Positions 27,510 to 36,863 of a DNA stretch of 64,000 nucleotides are shown here, one piece after another. Numbering within the stretch: position 1 is the stretch's first letter; each line of letters starts with the position of its first letter. A model generated the notes under the pieces. That model made no database searches. It saw nothing but the letters and a program-made list of their open reading frames with translations, and was not told the origin of the DNA. This stretch comes from Flammeovirga kamogawensis (GTDB lineage Bacteria > Bacteroidota > Bacteroidia > Cytophagales > Flammeovirgaceae): assembly GCF_018736065.1 (NCBI RefSeq), contig NZ_CP076128.1:4403001-4467000 (forward strand), in the 5' to 3' direction. A program made the position numbers and the translations under genes.

Positions 27510-28822
27510 TAAGCTTCAACAATAAGTGCCTTTTTATAAGTAGCAATTGCTTTTTCTCTAGCTTCTTTATGATCAACAATAGGAGCAATATAATTATCAG
27601 GATCAAAATTGGGGATCCATTTTTTTATGTATGTATAATCTTTATCAAACTTCTTCATCTGAGAAGTAGGGTTAAATACTCTAAAATAAGGTTGGGCATC
27701 TGTTCCTGTTCCAGCAGCCCATTGCCACCCTCCATTATTGGCGGCAAGGTCAAAATCATTCAGCTTTTCTGCAAAATAGGCTTCTCCCCATCTCCAATCA
27801 ATAAGCAGATGTTTACATAAAAAGCTGGCAACAATCATTCTCGCTCTATTATGCATATATCCTGTTGTATTTAATTCATGCATGGCTGCATCAACAATAG
27901 GGTAGCCTGTTTCACCTTTTTTCCAAGCATCAAATAAATGTTCATTATTCTCCCAAGGAACACGGTCGTATTTCCTGTTGTAATTTTCCGAAATAACATG
28001 AGGGAAATGATATAAGATCTGCATGTAAAAATCTCTCCAAATTATTTGATTGAAAAAGACTTCGTTTAAGCTACTTGTTTGTCGGAGTACAGACCGAACG
28101 CTTATTGTGCCAAACCGCAAATGAATACCTAAATGAGTTGTTCCTATAATTGCAGGGAAATCTCTTTGCGTATCATAATTACTAACTATTTCTTGATCTA
28201 TTTGTAAAGGAGGAATTTTTTGAGACGATGTTTTAAAATTCATCTCCTCTAAACTTATTAATGGAAGTGGTTCTGTTTGGTGATAATTTGATGTGTAAGT
28301 ACAATCAAAAGGAGCCAATACATTCTGATCGTTATTAAATTTAGCTTTCCATTTACGAGAATAAGGAGTGAAAACTACATACGGTAAACCATCGTCTTTT
28401 GTAACCTCATCTTTCTCATAAATACATTGATCTTTGTGTGTATAAAAACCAATAGCTTGTTCAGCTAATCTATTCTGGATTTCTAGATCTCTTTTTATAG
28501 CATACGGTTCATAATCGTGATTAGTATGAACTGCGTTTACATTATATTCTTTAATTATTTGTTCCCAAGCTTGTTTTGGGGTTGCATAAAACGTGAGAAG
28601 ACTACTGTTGTAACTCTCTAATTGGTTTTTAATTATTTCTAATTGCTGATGTATAAAAGTAACGCGAGTATCTTCTCTATTTTCTAATTCATCAACTATT
28701 TGAGGATCAAAAATAAAGAGAGGAAGCACATTTTTAGAGGTTTTTAATGCTTGATATAATGCATGATTATCAGTTAACCTTAAATCTCTTCTGAGCCATA
28801 CTATAGTTACTTCTTTTTTCAT
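27509..28822 (-). CDS. phrB: Deoxyribodipyrimidine photo-lyase (class I cryptochrome/photolyase family)
   Basis: A 437-residue flavoprotein. The N-terminal photolyase domain (VTIVWLRRDLRLTDNHALY) would bind an antenna cofactor. The C-terminal FAD domain carries TGYPIVDAAMHEL, MHNRARMIVASFL and NNGGWQWAAGTGTDAQPYFR, all signatures of class I CPD photolyases. It repairs UV-induced pyrimidine dimers with visible light. Length is slightly short of the E. coli enzyme but complete. Together with the BLUF sensor it suggests light exposure. Confidence 0.93.
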   Translation of the reverse strand: MKKEVTIVWLRRDLRLTDNHALYQALKTSKNVLPLFIFDPQIVDELENREDTRVTFIHQQLEIIKNQLESYNSSLLTFYATPKQAWEQIIKEYNVNAVHTNHDYEPYAIKRDLEIQNRLAEQAIGFYTHKDQCIYEKDEVTKDDGLPYVVFTPYSRKWKAKFNNDQNVLAPFDCTYTSNYHQTEPLPLISLEEMNFKTSSQKIPPLQIDQEIVSNYDTQRDFPAIIGTTHLGIHLRFGTISVRSVLRQTSSLNEVFFNQIIWRDFYMQILYHFPHVISENYNRKYDRVPWENNEHLFDAWKKGETGYPIVDAAMHELNTTGYMHNRARMIVASFLCKHLLIDWRWGEAYFAEKLNDFDLAANNGGWQWAAGTGTDAQPYFRVFNPTSQMKKFDKDYTYIKKWIPNFDPDNYIAPIVDHKEAREKAIATYKKALIVEA

Positions 28823-28954
28823 AATAATATATAGTGATTAAAGGGGGAATATATTTTTCTTTACTAACATGTCAATATTATAACTAATCAGGATAGTTCT
28901 TGTTTAATAATTTTTGTATTATGTGACGACTTACTCAAATTATTTTCTTTCAAA

Positions 28955-30550
28955 ATGAATAAATCGATAATTACAATTCTTTTATTTTCGATTACGAATT
29001 TATTATACGCTCAAGATCAGTACTTTTTAGTTACTTTTTCTGACAAATATGCTACTAGTCATTCATTGAGCGATCCAAGTACCTATCTTTCAGATGCATC
29101 AATAAATCGAAGAGAGCATTTTAATATTGCTATTGATTCGAGTGATTTACCTGTAGTTTCCTCCTATATTGATGCTGTAGAACAGACTGGTGCAACTATT
29201 TGGTACCCATCAAAGTGGTTTAATGCTGTAATTGTTTCTAATGCAGATTCTGTTGCTATAAGTGCGTTGCCTCATGTAAGTGGAGTATTAAATATGAGTG
29301 ATAAATCTATGGGTGGAATACAATCAGAAGATGTTGAAACTGCTTCTGATACAACTTCTTTTGGTGCTTCTAACCTACAAATAGAAATGTTAGGTATTGA
29401 TAAAATGCATGAACAAGGCTATAAAGGAGAGGGGATTCATATTGCTGTGCTTGATGCAGGTTTTTTTAATTACGATGTAAATAAGTTTTTTGTTGACCTT
29501 GATGTTGCAGATACTTTTGATTTTTATTCAAGAGATACCATTGTGAACGATGATCATAGACATGGTGCAAATGTATTGTCTACAATGGCAGCGAATATTG
29601 AAGGTGATTACGTTGGAGGTTCTCCAAATGCAACGTACTATTTATATAGAACAGAGAATGTGTCTTTTGAAAGCCGTATTGAGGAATTAATGTGGACAGT
29701 TGCTGCAGAAAGAGCAGATTCTCTTGGAGTGGATATAATCCAATCTTCTTTAGGGTATTATGATTTTGATGATGCTACACAAAATTACTCACATGATGAT
29801 CTTACAGGTGACTTTGCTTGGATATCTATGGCGGCAAACCATGCTTTTACGAAAGGTATAATGATTGTTTGTTCGGCAGGGAATGAAGGTGGAAACCCAT
29901 GGCAGAAAATTACGTTCCCCTCGGATTCTCCATTAGTACTTACCGTTGGCTCTGTGAATAGTAAAGGGACAAAAGCTTTTTCGAGCTCTGTCGGTCCTGC
30001 TGTAAATAATAGAATTAAGCCAGATGTAATGGCCCTTGGAGAAGGAGCTGCAATTATAAATACAAGTGGTATGATTTCTACATCTAATGGCACATCTTTT
30101 TCAGCTCCTCAAATGGCTAGTTTGTTAGCAGGTTTAATGCAAGCCTTACCAGATGTAATATCTCAAGAAGAGTATTTAAACCGTATTAAAGCGGCTGCAG
30201 ATAGATATTCAAGACCAGATACATTATATGGCTATGGTGTACCTGATTTTGAATCAGCTTTATTAGTAACGTCATTAAAAGAAAACGATCATTTATTTAA
30301 AAAAGTGAAGATTTTTCCAAACCCAACAAATGGAGAATATATTAACATTGAGCTGCCCTATAAATTAAGAAAAGAAGAGCTTGAAATAACTTGGTATACT
30401 TTAAGCGGACACCTTTTAAAGACAGAGGTAATAAAGGATGCAGATGAGATTAATAAAATCAGTATTCCATCAAAATTTACAAATCAATATATATTGCTTC
30501 GTTTATCAACATCTAGTTATTATAAAACTTTTAAAGTGAAAGTAAACTGA
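28955..30550 (+). CDS. Secreted S8 (subtilisin-like) serine protease with T9SS C-terminal domain
   Basis: A 531-residue exported protease: signal peptide to about residue 19, a propeptide-like region, then a peptidase S8 domain with the catalytic triad Asp167 (AVLDAGF), His203 (HRHGANV) and Ser381 (NGTSFSAPQ), plus oxyanion Asn310 (SAGNEG). The last 80 residues, starting VKIFPNPTNGEYINIELP, match the type A sorting domain that directs cargo through the type IX secretion system. It should be an extracellular or cell-surface protease. It precedes galE by 39 bases. Confidence 0.92.
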   Translation: MNKSIITILLFSITNLLYAQDQYFLVTFSDKYATSHSLSDPSTYLSDASINRREHFNIAIDSSDLPVVSSYIDAVEQTGATIWYPSKWFNAVIVSNADSVAISALPHVSGVLNMSDKSMGGIQSEDVETASDTTSFGASNLQIEMLGIDKMHEQGYKGEGIHIAVLDAGFFNYDVNKFFVDLDVADTFDFYSRDTIVNDDHRHGANVLSTMAANIEGDYVGGSPNATYYLYRTENVSFESRIEELMWTVAAERADSLGVDIIQSSLGYYDFDDATQNYSHDDLTGDFAWISMAANHAFTKGIMIVCSAGNEGGNPWQKITFPSDSPLVLTVGSVNSKGTKAFSSSVGPAVNNRIKPDVMALGEGAAIINTSGMISTSNGTSFSAPQMASLLAGLMQALPDVISQEEYLNRIKAAADRYSRPDTLYGYGVPDFESALLVTSLKENDHLFKKVKIFPNPTNGEYINIELPYKLRKEELEITWYTLSGHLLKTEVIKDADEINKISIPSKFTNQYILLRLSTSSYYKTFKVKVN

Positions 30551-30589
30551 TTAGCTTTGAGGAACTTATTATTGATTAAATAAATACCT

Positions 30590-31624
30590 ATGTCTCAAAA
30601 ACAAATATTAGTAACAGGTGGAACAGGTTATATCGGTTCTCACACTGTTGTAGAATTACAAAATCAAGGATATGATGTAGTTATCGTAGATGATTTATCT
30701 AATTCTGATAAAGAAGTAATAGATCGAATAGAGAAAATTTCGGGTATTCGTCCTCATTTCGAAGAGTTAAATTTAATTGATGCTGATGGTGTTAATCAGT
30801 TATTTAAAAAATATACAAAGCTAGCTGCTGTTATTCATTTTGCAGCATTTAAAGCAGTAGGTGAGTCTGTTAAAGAACCCCTAAAATATTATCAAAATAA
30901 TTTAGTCTCACTTATAAATTTACTGAATTGTATGAAAGCGTATGATGTACCCAATATGGTATTTTCATCATCTTGTACAGTTTATGGTCAGCCAGAAACA
31001 TTACCTGTTACAGAGAATGCACCAGTGCAACCAGCAGAGTCTCCTTATGGTAATACCAAACAAATTTGCGAAGAAATCTTAAGAGATACCGTAAAGGCTT
31101 ACCCTCAGTTAAAAGCAATAGCATTGCGTTATTTTAATCCTGTTGGAGCACATAAAACAGCGTTAATTGGAGAATTACCTAAAGGTGTCCCTCAAAATTT
31201 AGTGCCATTTATTACGCAAACGGCTTTTGGTTTAAGAGATCAATTGTCTGTTTTTGGTGATAATTATGATACAATAGATGGTTCAGCAGTAAGAGATTAC
31301 ATTCATGTTGTAGACCTTGCTAAAGCACATATTATTGCAGCTGAACGTTTATTGAACGGTATTAACGAAGAAAATTACGAGTACTTTAATTTAGGTACAG
31401 GTACCGGTAGTTCTGTGTTAGAAGTAATTAATGCTTTTGAAAAAGCAAATGGATTACCTGTAAACTATAAAATTGTAGATAGGAGAGAGGGTGATATTGA
31501 AAAAATATGGGCTGATACTACAATTGCCAATGAGGTACTTGGATGGAAAGCTGAAAGAGGACTAGACGAAATGATGAGTTCTGCTTGGGCTTGGGAAAAA
31601 AATATAAGAGAAGGAGATTGTTAG
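30590..31624 (+). CDS. galE: UDP-glucose 4-epimerase
   Basis: A 344-residue extended short-chain dehydrogenase. The NAD-binding GGTGYIGSH is near residues 10-18, with SSSCTVYG, the catalytic YGNTK and the DYIHVVDLAKAH segment typical of GalE. It interconverts UDP-glucose and UDP-galactose for cell-surface glycans. It lies 39 bases after the protease gene and ends at a strong terminator. Confidence 0.95.
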   Translation: MSQKQILVTGGTGYIGSHTVVELQNQGYDVVIVDDLSNSDKEVIDRIEKISGIRPHFEELNLIDADGVNQLFKKYTKLAAVIHFAAFKAVGESVKEPLKYYQNNLVSLINLLNCMKAYDVPNMVFSSSCTVYGQPETLPVTENAPVQPAESPYGNTKQICEEILRDTVKAYPQLKAIALRYFNPVGAHKTALIGELPKGVPQNLVPFITQTAFGLRDQLSVFGDNYDTIDGSAVRDYIHVVDLAKAHIIAAERLLNGINEENYEYFNLGTGTGSSVLEVINAFEKANGLPVNYKIVDRREGDIEKIWADTTIANEVLGWKAERGLDEMMSSAWAWEKNIREGDC

Positions 31625-31638
31625 TAAATCTTTAACGT

Positions 31639-31675
31639 AAAAAAGCCGACAAAATTAATTTTGTCGGCTTTTTTT
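31639..31675. terminator. Bidirectional intrinsic terminator
   Basis: A perfect 28-base palindrome (half site AAGCCGACAAAATT) is flanked by A-rich and T-rich tracts, between galE and the convergent yicC-like gene. Confidence 0.92.
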
Positions 31676-31688
31676 ATAGAAATGATAT

Positions 31689-32567
31689 TTACAGAATGTT
31701 TAAGTTCTGTTCTTTAATTTTTTCAAGCTCATCTTTCATGTTGACAACAACTTTTTGGATGTTGACATCATTTGCTTTTGAACCAATAGTATTAATTTCT
31801 CTACCAATTTCTTGAGAAATAAATCCTAATTTCTTACCATTTGATTTAGGCTGCTCAATAGTCTGAATGAAATATTTAAGGTGTTGTTCTAAACGAACTT
31901 TCTCCTCGTTAATATCTAATTTTTCAATATAAAAGATTAATTCCTGCTCAAATCTGCTCGGATCAAAATTTTCATTATTTTCAAACTCAGCAATCTGATT
32001 ATTTAATTTTTCGCGTAAACGTTCAATTCTTTGCGGATCAAACTCAATTACCTTTGCTAAGTATTCTGTAATATTCGTAATAGAACCTCTAATTGCTTTT
32101 TCTAATGCATCTCCTTCATGAGACCTGAATTCAATAGTTTTATCAATTGCTTTTTTAATGGCTTCTAAAACTACAGGCCAATCTTCTTTAATTACATCTT
32201 CATCGTTTTCTTTAGTATATACTTCAGGCATTTCCATCACTATATTTAAAAGATTATCTGTGTTTTCACCAAGGTCAGTTGCAACAGATTTAAGGTCAGA
32301 ATAATAACTTTTAATCACTTCTGTATTTAAAGAAGCTTTAAGGTTTTCATTTCTTTTTGATGTATAATTTAAAAGTAAAAGGATTTTACCTCTCTGTAAT
32401 TTAGAAGTTAATAAGTTTCTTAACTCAATTTCTTTATCAGAGAATGCAGATGACATTTTTATGTTGCAATCAGCATTTTTTGAGTTGAGTGTCTTAATTT
32501 CAATAGATACACTTAACTGATCATTTTCTATTCTTTCCTGGCCGAAGCCTGTCATCGATTGTATCAT
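31689..32567 (-). CDS. YicC/YloC family endoribonuclease
   Basis: A 292-residue protein opening MIQSMTGFGQ, the hallmark of the YicC family, with the C-terminal block GKKLGFISQEIGREINTIGSKAND that carries family-conserved Glu and Lys/Arg residues. E. coli YicC is a small-RNA-linked endoribonuclease. Full length, single gene. Confidence 0.93.
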   Translation of the reverse strand: MIQSMTGFGQERIENDQLSVSIEIKTLNSKNADCNIKMSSAFSDKEIELRNLLTSKLQRGKILLLLNYTSKRNENLKASLNTEVIKSYYSDLKSVATDLGENTDNLLNIVMEMPEVYTKENDEDVIKEDWPVVLEAIKKAIDKTIEFRSHEGDALEKAIRGSITNITEYLAKVIEFDPQRIERLREKLNNQIAEFENNENFDPSRFEQELIFYIEKLDINEEKVRLEQHLKYFIQTIEQPKSNGKKLGFISQEIGREINTIGSKANDVNIQKVVVNMKDELEKIKEQNLNIL

Positions 32568-32791
32568 TGATATGTATTTTTTTAGTTTAAATATTAGTGC
32601 GTAAATATAGCTTTATTATTTTTTGAATTACTTATTATTAAATTTTAATCTTAGAAATTGAATTTAGAATCAAGGAATAATTCTTTTAAAATGAAATTAG
32701 AAGTGAATTAAAATTAACGGTTTTAGAATAGAATAAATGAGATATAAATTTAAAAGTGTAAATTATAATTAACTGAAACAAGAAGATTAAA

Positions 32792-33634
32792 ATGAAAGAA
32801 TTTGAATATAATTGGACAACTAATGATAACATTGAAATATATGGAAAATGTTGGTTGCCAAAAACAGAAGAACCAAAAGCAATTGTATGTTTAATACATG
32901 GGTTTGGAGAGCATATTTTACGTTATAACCACGTAGCTAAATTTTTTAATGATAATGGTATTGGTTTTATAGGTTATGACCAAAGAGGACATGGACAAAC
33001 CAAAGGGAAGAGAGGTGTAGTGCCAAGTTATGCAGATGTTTTATATAATGTATCAGAATTTTTGGCTTTAGTAAATGATAAATTCCCCAACATTCCAATG
33101 TTTTTATATGGGCACAGTATGGGTGGGAATATTGCATTGTCATTTTTATTAAAAGAACAACCACTCAATCTTAAAGGAGCTATAATAACAAGTCCTTGGT
33201 TACGTCTAGCATCAGATCCACCTGCATGGCAAGAGCAAATTGGTAAGTTTATAGGGAGCATTATTAAAGGCTTTGTGATACCTTCTAAACTTAATCCACC
33301 AGATTTATCATCAGACTTATCAGTAGGAGAAGAATACGTTAAAGACCCTTTGGTACATAACAAGATATGTACAGCACTTTATTTTGGAGTGAAAGATGCG
33401 GGGGAGTGGAATATAAAGAATGCTGATAACTTAAAAACCCCTACATTATTAATGCATGGAACAGCAGATAATATCACTTCTGATAGTGCATCTAAGGAGT
33501 TTTCTGAAAATGCACCTGCATCATTAATTTCATTTAAAAAATGGAATAACTTGAGACATGAAATGCACAATGAGGTAACCAAGGAAGAGGTATTAAAGGA
33601 TATGCTAACTTTTATTGAAAAGGAATTAGCGTAA
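32792..33634 (+). CDS. Alpha/beta hydrolase, monoacylglycerol-lipase-like
   Basis: A 280-residue hydrolase with the family opening IVCLIHGFGEHILRY, GYDQRGHGQTKGKRG and nucleophile elbow GHSMGG (Ser109), a late Asp (HGTADNITS) and His (LRHEMHNE) completing the triad. This is the lysophospholipase/monoglyceride lipase (Hydrolase_4) group. There is no signal peptide, so it is cytosolic. Substrate is not determined. Confidence 0.88.
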   Translation: MKEFEYNWTTNDNIEIYGKCWLPKTEEPKAIVCLIHGFGEHILRYNHVAKFFNDNGIGFIGYDQRGHGQTKGKRGVVPSYADVLYNVSEFLALVNDKFPNIPMFLYGHSMGGNIALSFLLKEQPLNLKGAIITSPWLRLASDPPAWQEQIGKFIGSIIKGFVIPSKLNPPDLSSDLSVGEEYVKDPLVHNKICTALYFGVKDAGEWNIKNADNLKTPTLLMHGTADNITSDSASKEFSENAPASLISFKKWNNLRHEMHNEVTKEEVLKDMLTFIEKELA

Positions 33635-33640
33635 ACATAA

Positions 33641-33672
33641 AAAACTCCAGCAAGTAGTTACTGCTGGAGTTT
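33641..33672. terminator. Intrinsic terminator between convergent genes
   Basis: The stem AAACTCCAGCA/TGCTGGAGTTT has a nine-base loop. The U-tract is better in the leftward direction (six T), serving the transporter gene that ends at 33748; rightward it has only three T. Confidence 0.75.
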
Positions 33673-33747
33673 ATAAAAACACCGAGTTAAAATCCCTTGA
33701 ATTAATAACCCAGTGTTAAATGTAGATAGTTGTAGTAAAATATTATT

Positions 33748-35418
33748 TTATAGTCCTCCAATAATTTGAGCACAGATAATAATGGCAACTAATGCAAAAG
33801 GATATACTGTTGCATAAGCTACTTGTGGAGCGTCGCTCTCTGTCATATTATCCATTGCACTTAAACCAGGTGTAGATGTCATTCCACCAGTTAAAGCACC
33901 CATTAGAGAAAGGAAATTAACTTTAAATACAAAGTGGCCAACAATGGTAACTATTAGCATTGGGATTAATGTAATTAATGCTCCGATACCAAATAACTGG
34001 AAACCATATTCGCTAATTGTAGCAACTAGTTTTGTTCCTGCTCCAACTCCTACAGGAGTTAAAAACAACAATAAACCAAATTGGCGTAATAATGCATTTG
34101 CACTACTTGGTAAGTGCCATATCACAGGTCCTGTTTTCCCTAAACGAGATAAACCTAAGGCAGCCATTAATACACCACCAGTTAACCCTAATGAGAATGA
34201 TGAGCCACCAGGAAGAGGAACTTCTAGTTTACCTAAAAGAACACCTACAATAATACCAAGTGCAACAGGTAAGAAACTAGGAGTTTCTACCATCTTGATA
34301 CTATCACCAAATAACTCTGTCATACCAGCAACGTTACCTTTAGTACATGATACCAAAAGTTTATCGCCAAAGCGTAAACGAGTAGATGGTCTTGGAGAAA
34401 GCTCTAATCCTGCTCTTCTAACTCTTGTTACAGTAGCTAAGAAGTTGTTATGAAGGTCTAGTTCTCCTAATGTTTTACCAACAATATTTCTTGAAGAAAC
34501 AACAAACCAACGGATCTCGTGTAACCCAGAACGAGGGATCTTTGTTTCTGTAACTTCACCTAATAAAATTTCAACACGTTTTAAAGCGTCTGTAGTACCC
34601 ACAGCCTTTACTAAATCACCTTTATGTAAGATAGTTTCCTTGGTAGGTGGTTTACTTTCTGTATTTGGTTCCATCACTCGCGAAATGTTCGCTTTAGTCA
34701 TGAAACGAATGTTTAGTTCTCCAATTGTTTTCCCATCAATATTATCATTTGTAACAATGAAGTTCCTATTCATGAGTTCAGGAGTATCTGCCGTAGCTTC
34801 TTCCTCGTATCTTTTTTCGGCTTCTTCTACACTAATTCCAAATATTTTTGGAGCAAGTTTAACAAATAAGATAACACCAATTACACCAAATGGATAGGCA
34901 ATACCATAGCCAATTGATGCTAACGGAGATTGAGAACTTTCAATTGCTGCTGCTAGACCTGGAGTAGACGTTAACGCACCAGTTAGTAAACCAACGGCAA
35001 TCTTAAAGTCAATGTCAAAAATCCATCCGAGTAGGAATGTTACTATACCTCCAGATGCTACTGATAAAACAGCAAGTATTATCAATTTACTACCTTGCGA
35101 TTTGAATGCTTCGAAGAACGAAGGACCAGCTTGCATACCAATAGTAAAAATGAATAATAATAAACCAATTTTTTGAATTATAGCAGGAATAGCAAAGTCA
35201 TCGTAACCCAATGCATTCATTAGGTAACCATAAAACATAGCTACAAATATAACCGCAGATAATCCAAAGGAAACGCCTTTAACACTTACTTTACCAAGTA
35301 AAATACCAAAAGCTATAATTGCGAATAATGCTACATAATCTGTTTGTAGCAACTGTAGAAACATCTCCATAGAATGAAAGAATGTTATAAGTGTGAGATT
35401 AAAAATTTTACTATACAA
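33748..35418 (-). CDS. AspT/YidE-YbjL-type transporter with paired RCK_C domains
   Basis: A 556-residue membrane protein with two homologous blocks of five to six helices (about residues 25-190 and 380-555). The repeat signature GALTSTPGLAA in the first block and GGMTSTPGLSAMD in the second mark the aspartate:alanine exchanger family. Two TrkA-C (RCK_C) domains sit between them (about 210-295 and 300-375). Substrate is likely an organic anion or amino acid but is not shown. The true start may be Met17 or Met19 (35370 or 35364), as the first 16 residues lie outside the usual family N terminus. Confidence 0.88.
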   Translation of the reverse strand: MYSKIFNLTLITFFHSMEMFLQLLQTDYVALFAIIAFGILLGKVSVKGVSFGLSAVIFVAMFYGYLMNALGYDDFAIPAIIQKIGLLLFIFTIGMQAGPSFFEAFKSQGSKLIILAVLSVASGGIVTFLLGWIFDIDFKIAVGLLTGALTSTPGLAAAIESSQSPLASIGYGIAYPFGVIGVILFVKLAPKIFGISVEEAEKRYEEEATADTPELMNRNFIVTNDNIDGKTIGELNIRFMTKANISRVMEPNTESKPPTKETILHKGDLVKAVGTTDALKRVEILLGEVTETKIPRSGLHEIRWFVVSSRNIVGKTLGELDLHNNFLATVTRVRRAGLELSPRPSTRLRFGDKLLVSCTKGNVAGMTELFGDSIKMVETPSFLPVALGIIVGVLLGKLEVPLPGGSSFSLGLTGGVLMAALGLSRLGKTGPVIWHLPSSANALLRQFGLLLFLTPVGVGAGTKLVATISEYGFQLFGIGALITLIPMLIVTIVGHFVFKVNFLSLMGALTGGMTSTPGLSAMDNMTESDAPQVAYATVYPFALVAIIICAQIIGGL

Positions 35419-35562
35419 AAGTGCAATAAATCTTTTAGTTAGATGCTATTAATGTTCTCTAAAATAAGGTGACTTTATTCATCCTTTTTCTGTGAATTAT
35501 TGCTTTTATTTTATAAAGTGTTGATATAACAATATAAAATTCTTTGAAAATGGAATTTAATT

Positions 35563-35602
35563 AAAAAACCGATCTAATATTTATATATATTATGATCGGT
35601 TT
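35563..35602 (-). terminator. Intrinsic terminator after the universal stress protein gene
   Basis: The stem AAACCGATC/GATCGGTTT has an AT-rich loop that can also pair. In the leftward direction it is followed by a run of T. It ends the gene at 35669. Confidence 0.7.
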
Positions 35603-35668
35603 CTGTTTTATTAAAATAGTTCTTTGTATACTAAATATAAAAAGATGATTTCTAGAGAATACACTATT

Positions 35669-36598
35669 CTATATTCTATCAAAGAAGTTGAAAATATCTA
35701 ATGCTTTACCTTTGCTCTTATAAATAAGAATAGGTAAATTAATATCTGATGATAATAGTTTCTCTGCAGTACTACTTAAAACCATAGAAGCCATAAAAGT
35801 TCTACTTTTTGAACCTACTACAATAAGATCCGCACTTACCTTTTTAGCTGTTTTATAGATTGCATCAAATTTAGATTCATCTTCACCAATTAATATTGGT
35901 TCAGTTGTAATATCATGGTTAGAATTACCTGTTTGTGCAACAAAGTTATCTAATTTCTTTTCAGAGATTTCAGAAAGAATTTTTGCTACTTCATCGTAAG
36001 ATTTACCTGTTGATGAATAACCTTGAGGTACTCTAAAACAATTGATAGCAATTACTTTAGAATCTTTCACAAGCTTTGCTAACTCTTCTGTCTGTTCTAG
36101 TGCTTCTTTAGATGAATCTGAGAAGTTAAGAGGTAACAAAATATTTGGTGTAGTTCTGTCTTCTGGTAGAAGTTCTGGAGCAAATAATACTGAACAAGGA
36201 GCAAAGCTTGCAACTTTACGAGCTACTGATCCTGTTCTTTCACCAGAACTGTTTTTTCCAATAATTACAATATCAACTTGCTTTCTTTTTGACATTTTAA
36301 TGATTGTTTCGGCAGGGTCACCTTCTTCAATCATTAATTCGTAATTATAGCTATCAATATTTTTAATATACTTATGGATTAAGGTATCCATTGTTTTGCC
36401 AATAGACTCATCTAAGGGGCTCAACATATCAGGATATTTATCTGTAAGCTCTTGTGGTAAGTTTAAAGACTTTTGAACATGTATAAAGTATAATTTCTCT
36501 ACTTTACCCATTGCGATATGAGTACTTGCATGTTCTAATAATTTTTTATCTTTTTCAGACCCATCAAGGGCTACAAGTGTTCTTCTAAAAAGTGACAT
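35669..36598 (-). CDS. Tandem universal stress protein
   Basis: A 309-residue protein made of two Usp domains (about residues 4-147 and 150-297). The first opens RTLVALDGSEKDKKLLEHA and has an ATP-loop-like IGKNSSGERTGSVARKV. The second has VVGSKSRTFMASMVLSSTA, where the G-x2-G-x9-G-S/T motif is less complete. Such proteins support stress survival. No partner is adjacent; the gene has its own terminator. Confidence 0.88.
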   Translation of the reverse strand: MSLFRRTLVALDGSEKDKKLLEHASTHIAMGKVEKLYFIHVQKSLNLPQELTDKYPDMLSPLDESIGKTMDTLIHKYIKNIDSYNYELMIEEGDPAETIIKMSKRKQVDIVIIGKNSSGERTGSVARKVASFAPCSVLFAPELLPEDRTTPNILLPLNFSDSSKEALEQTEELAKLVKDSKVIAINCFRVPQGYSSTGKSYDEVAKILSEISEKKLDNFVAQTGNSNHDITTEPILIGEDESKFDAIYKTAKKVSADLIVVGSKSRTFMASMVLSSTAEKLLSSDINLPILIYKSKGKALDIFNFFDRI

Positions 36599-36807
36599 GG
36601 TATTTAATTTTTATTTTTAACGTGTTCTATATTGGAACTAGGAAATTTGTTGAAATAAATAAAGCAATAATTTAATAATAATCTTACTTATAATAACTAG
36701 TTATTATTGCCTTACTATTTATACAATTAAAATTGATAAATATTATTTACTTTCCAATGATCATGGTCAGTAATTTTAGAGTTTACCATTTCTTAATTTT
36801 TGGCATT

Positions 36808-36841
36808 AAAAAAGGTCATTGATTTAATCAACGACCTTTTT
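36808..36841 (-). terminator. Intrinsic terminator after the pseudo-caspase gene
   Basis: The stem AAAAAGGTC/GACCTTTTT extends through TTGAT/ATCAA with one mismatch. The leftward T-run comes from the six A at 36808-36813. It lies 23 bases past the stop. Confidence 0.8.
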
Positions 36842-36863
36842 AATAGTATTTATACAGCTTTTA

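Noticed and set aside
33944-34453. 169-residue open frame opposite the anion-exchanger gene
   Set aside because: It lies wholly inside a well-supported membrane transporter on the other strand, and its Pro/Asn/Lys-rich composition is the antisense image of that gene.
36818-36830. TTGAT-TTA-ATCAA resembling an FNR box
   Set aside because: The spacer is three bases, not four, and the sequence is the inner part of an intrinsic terminator stem.
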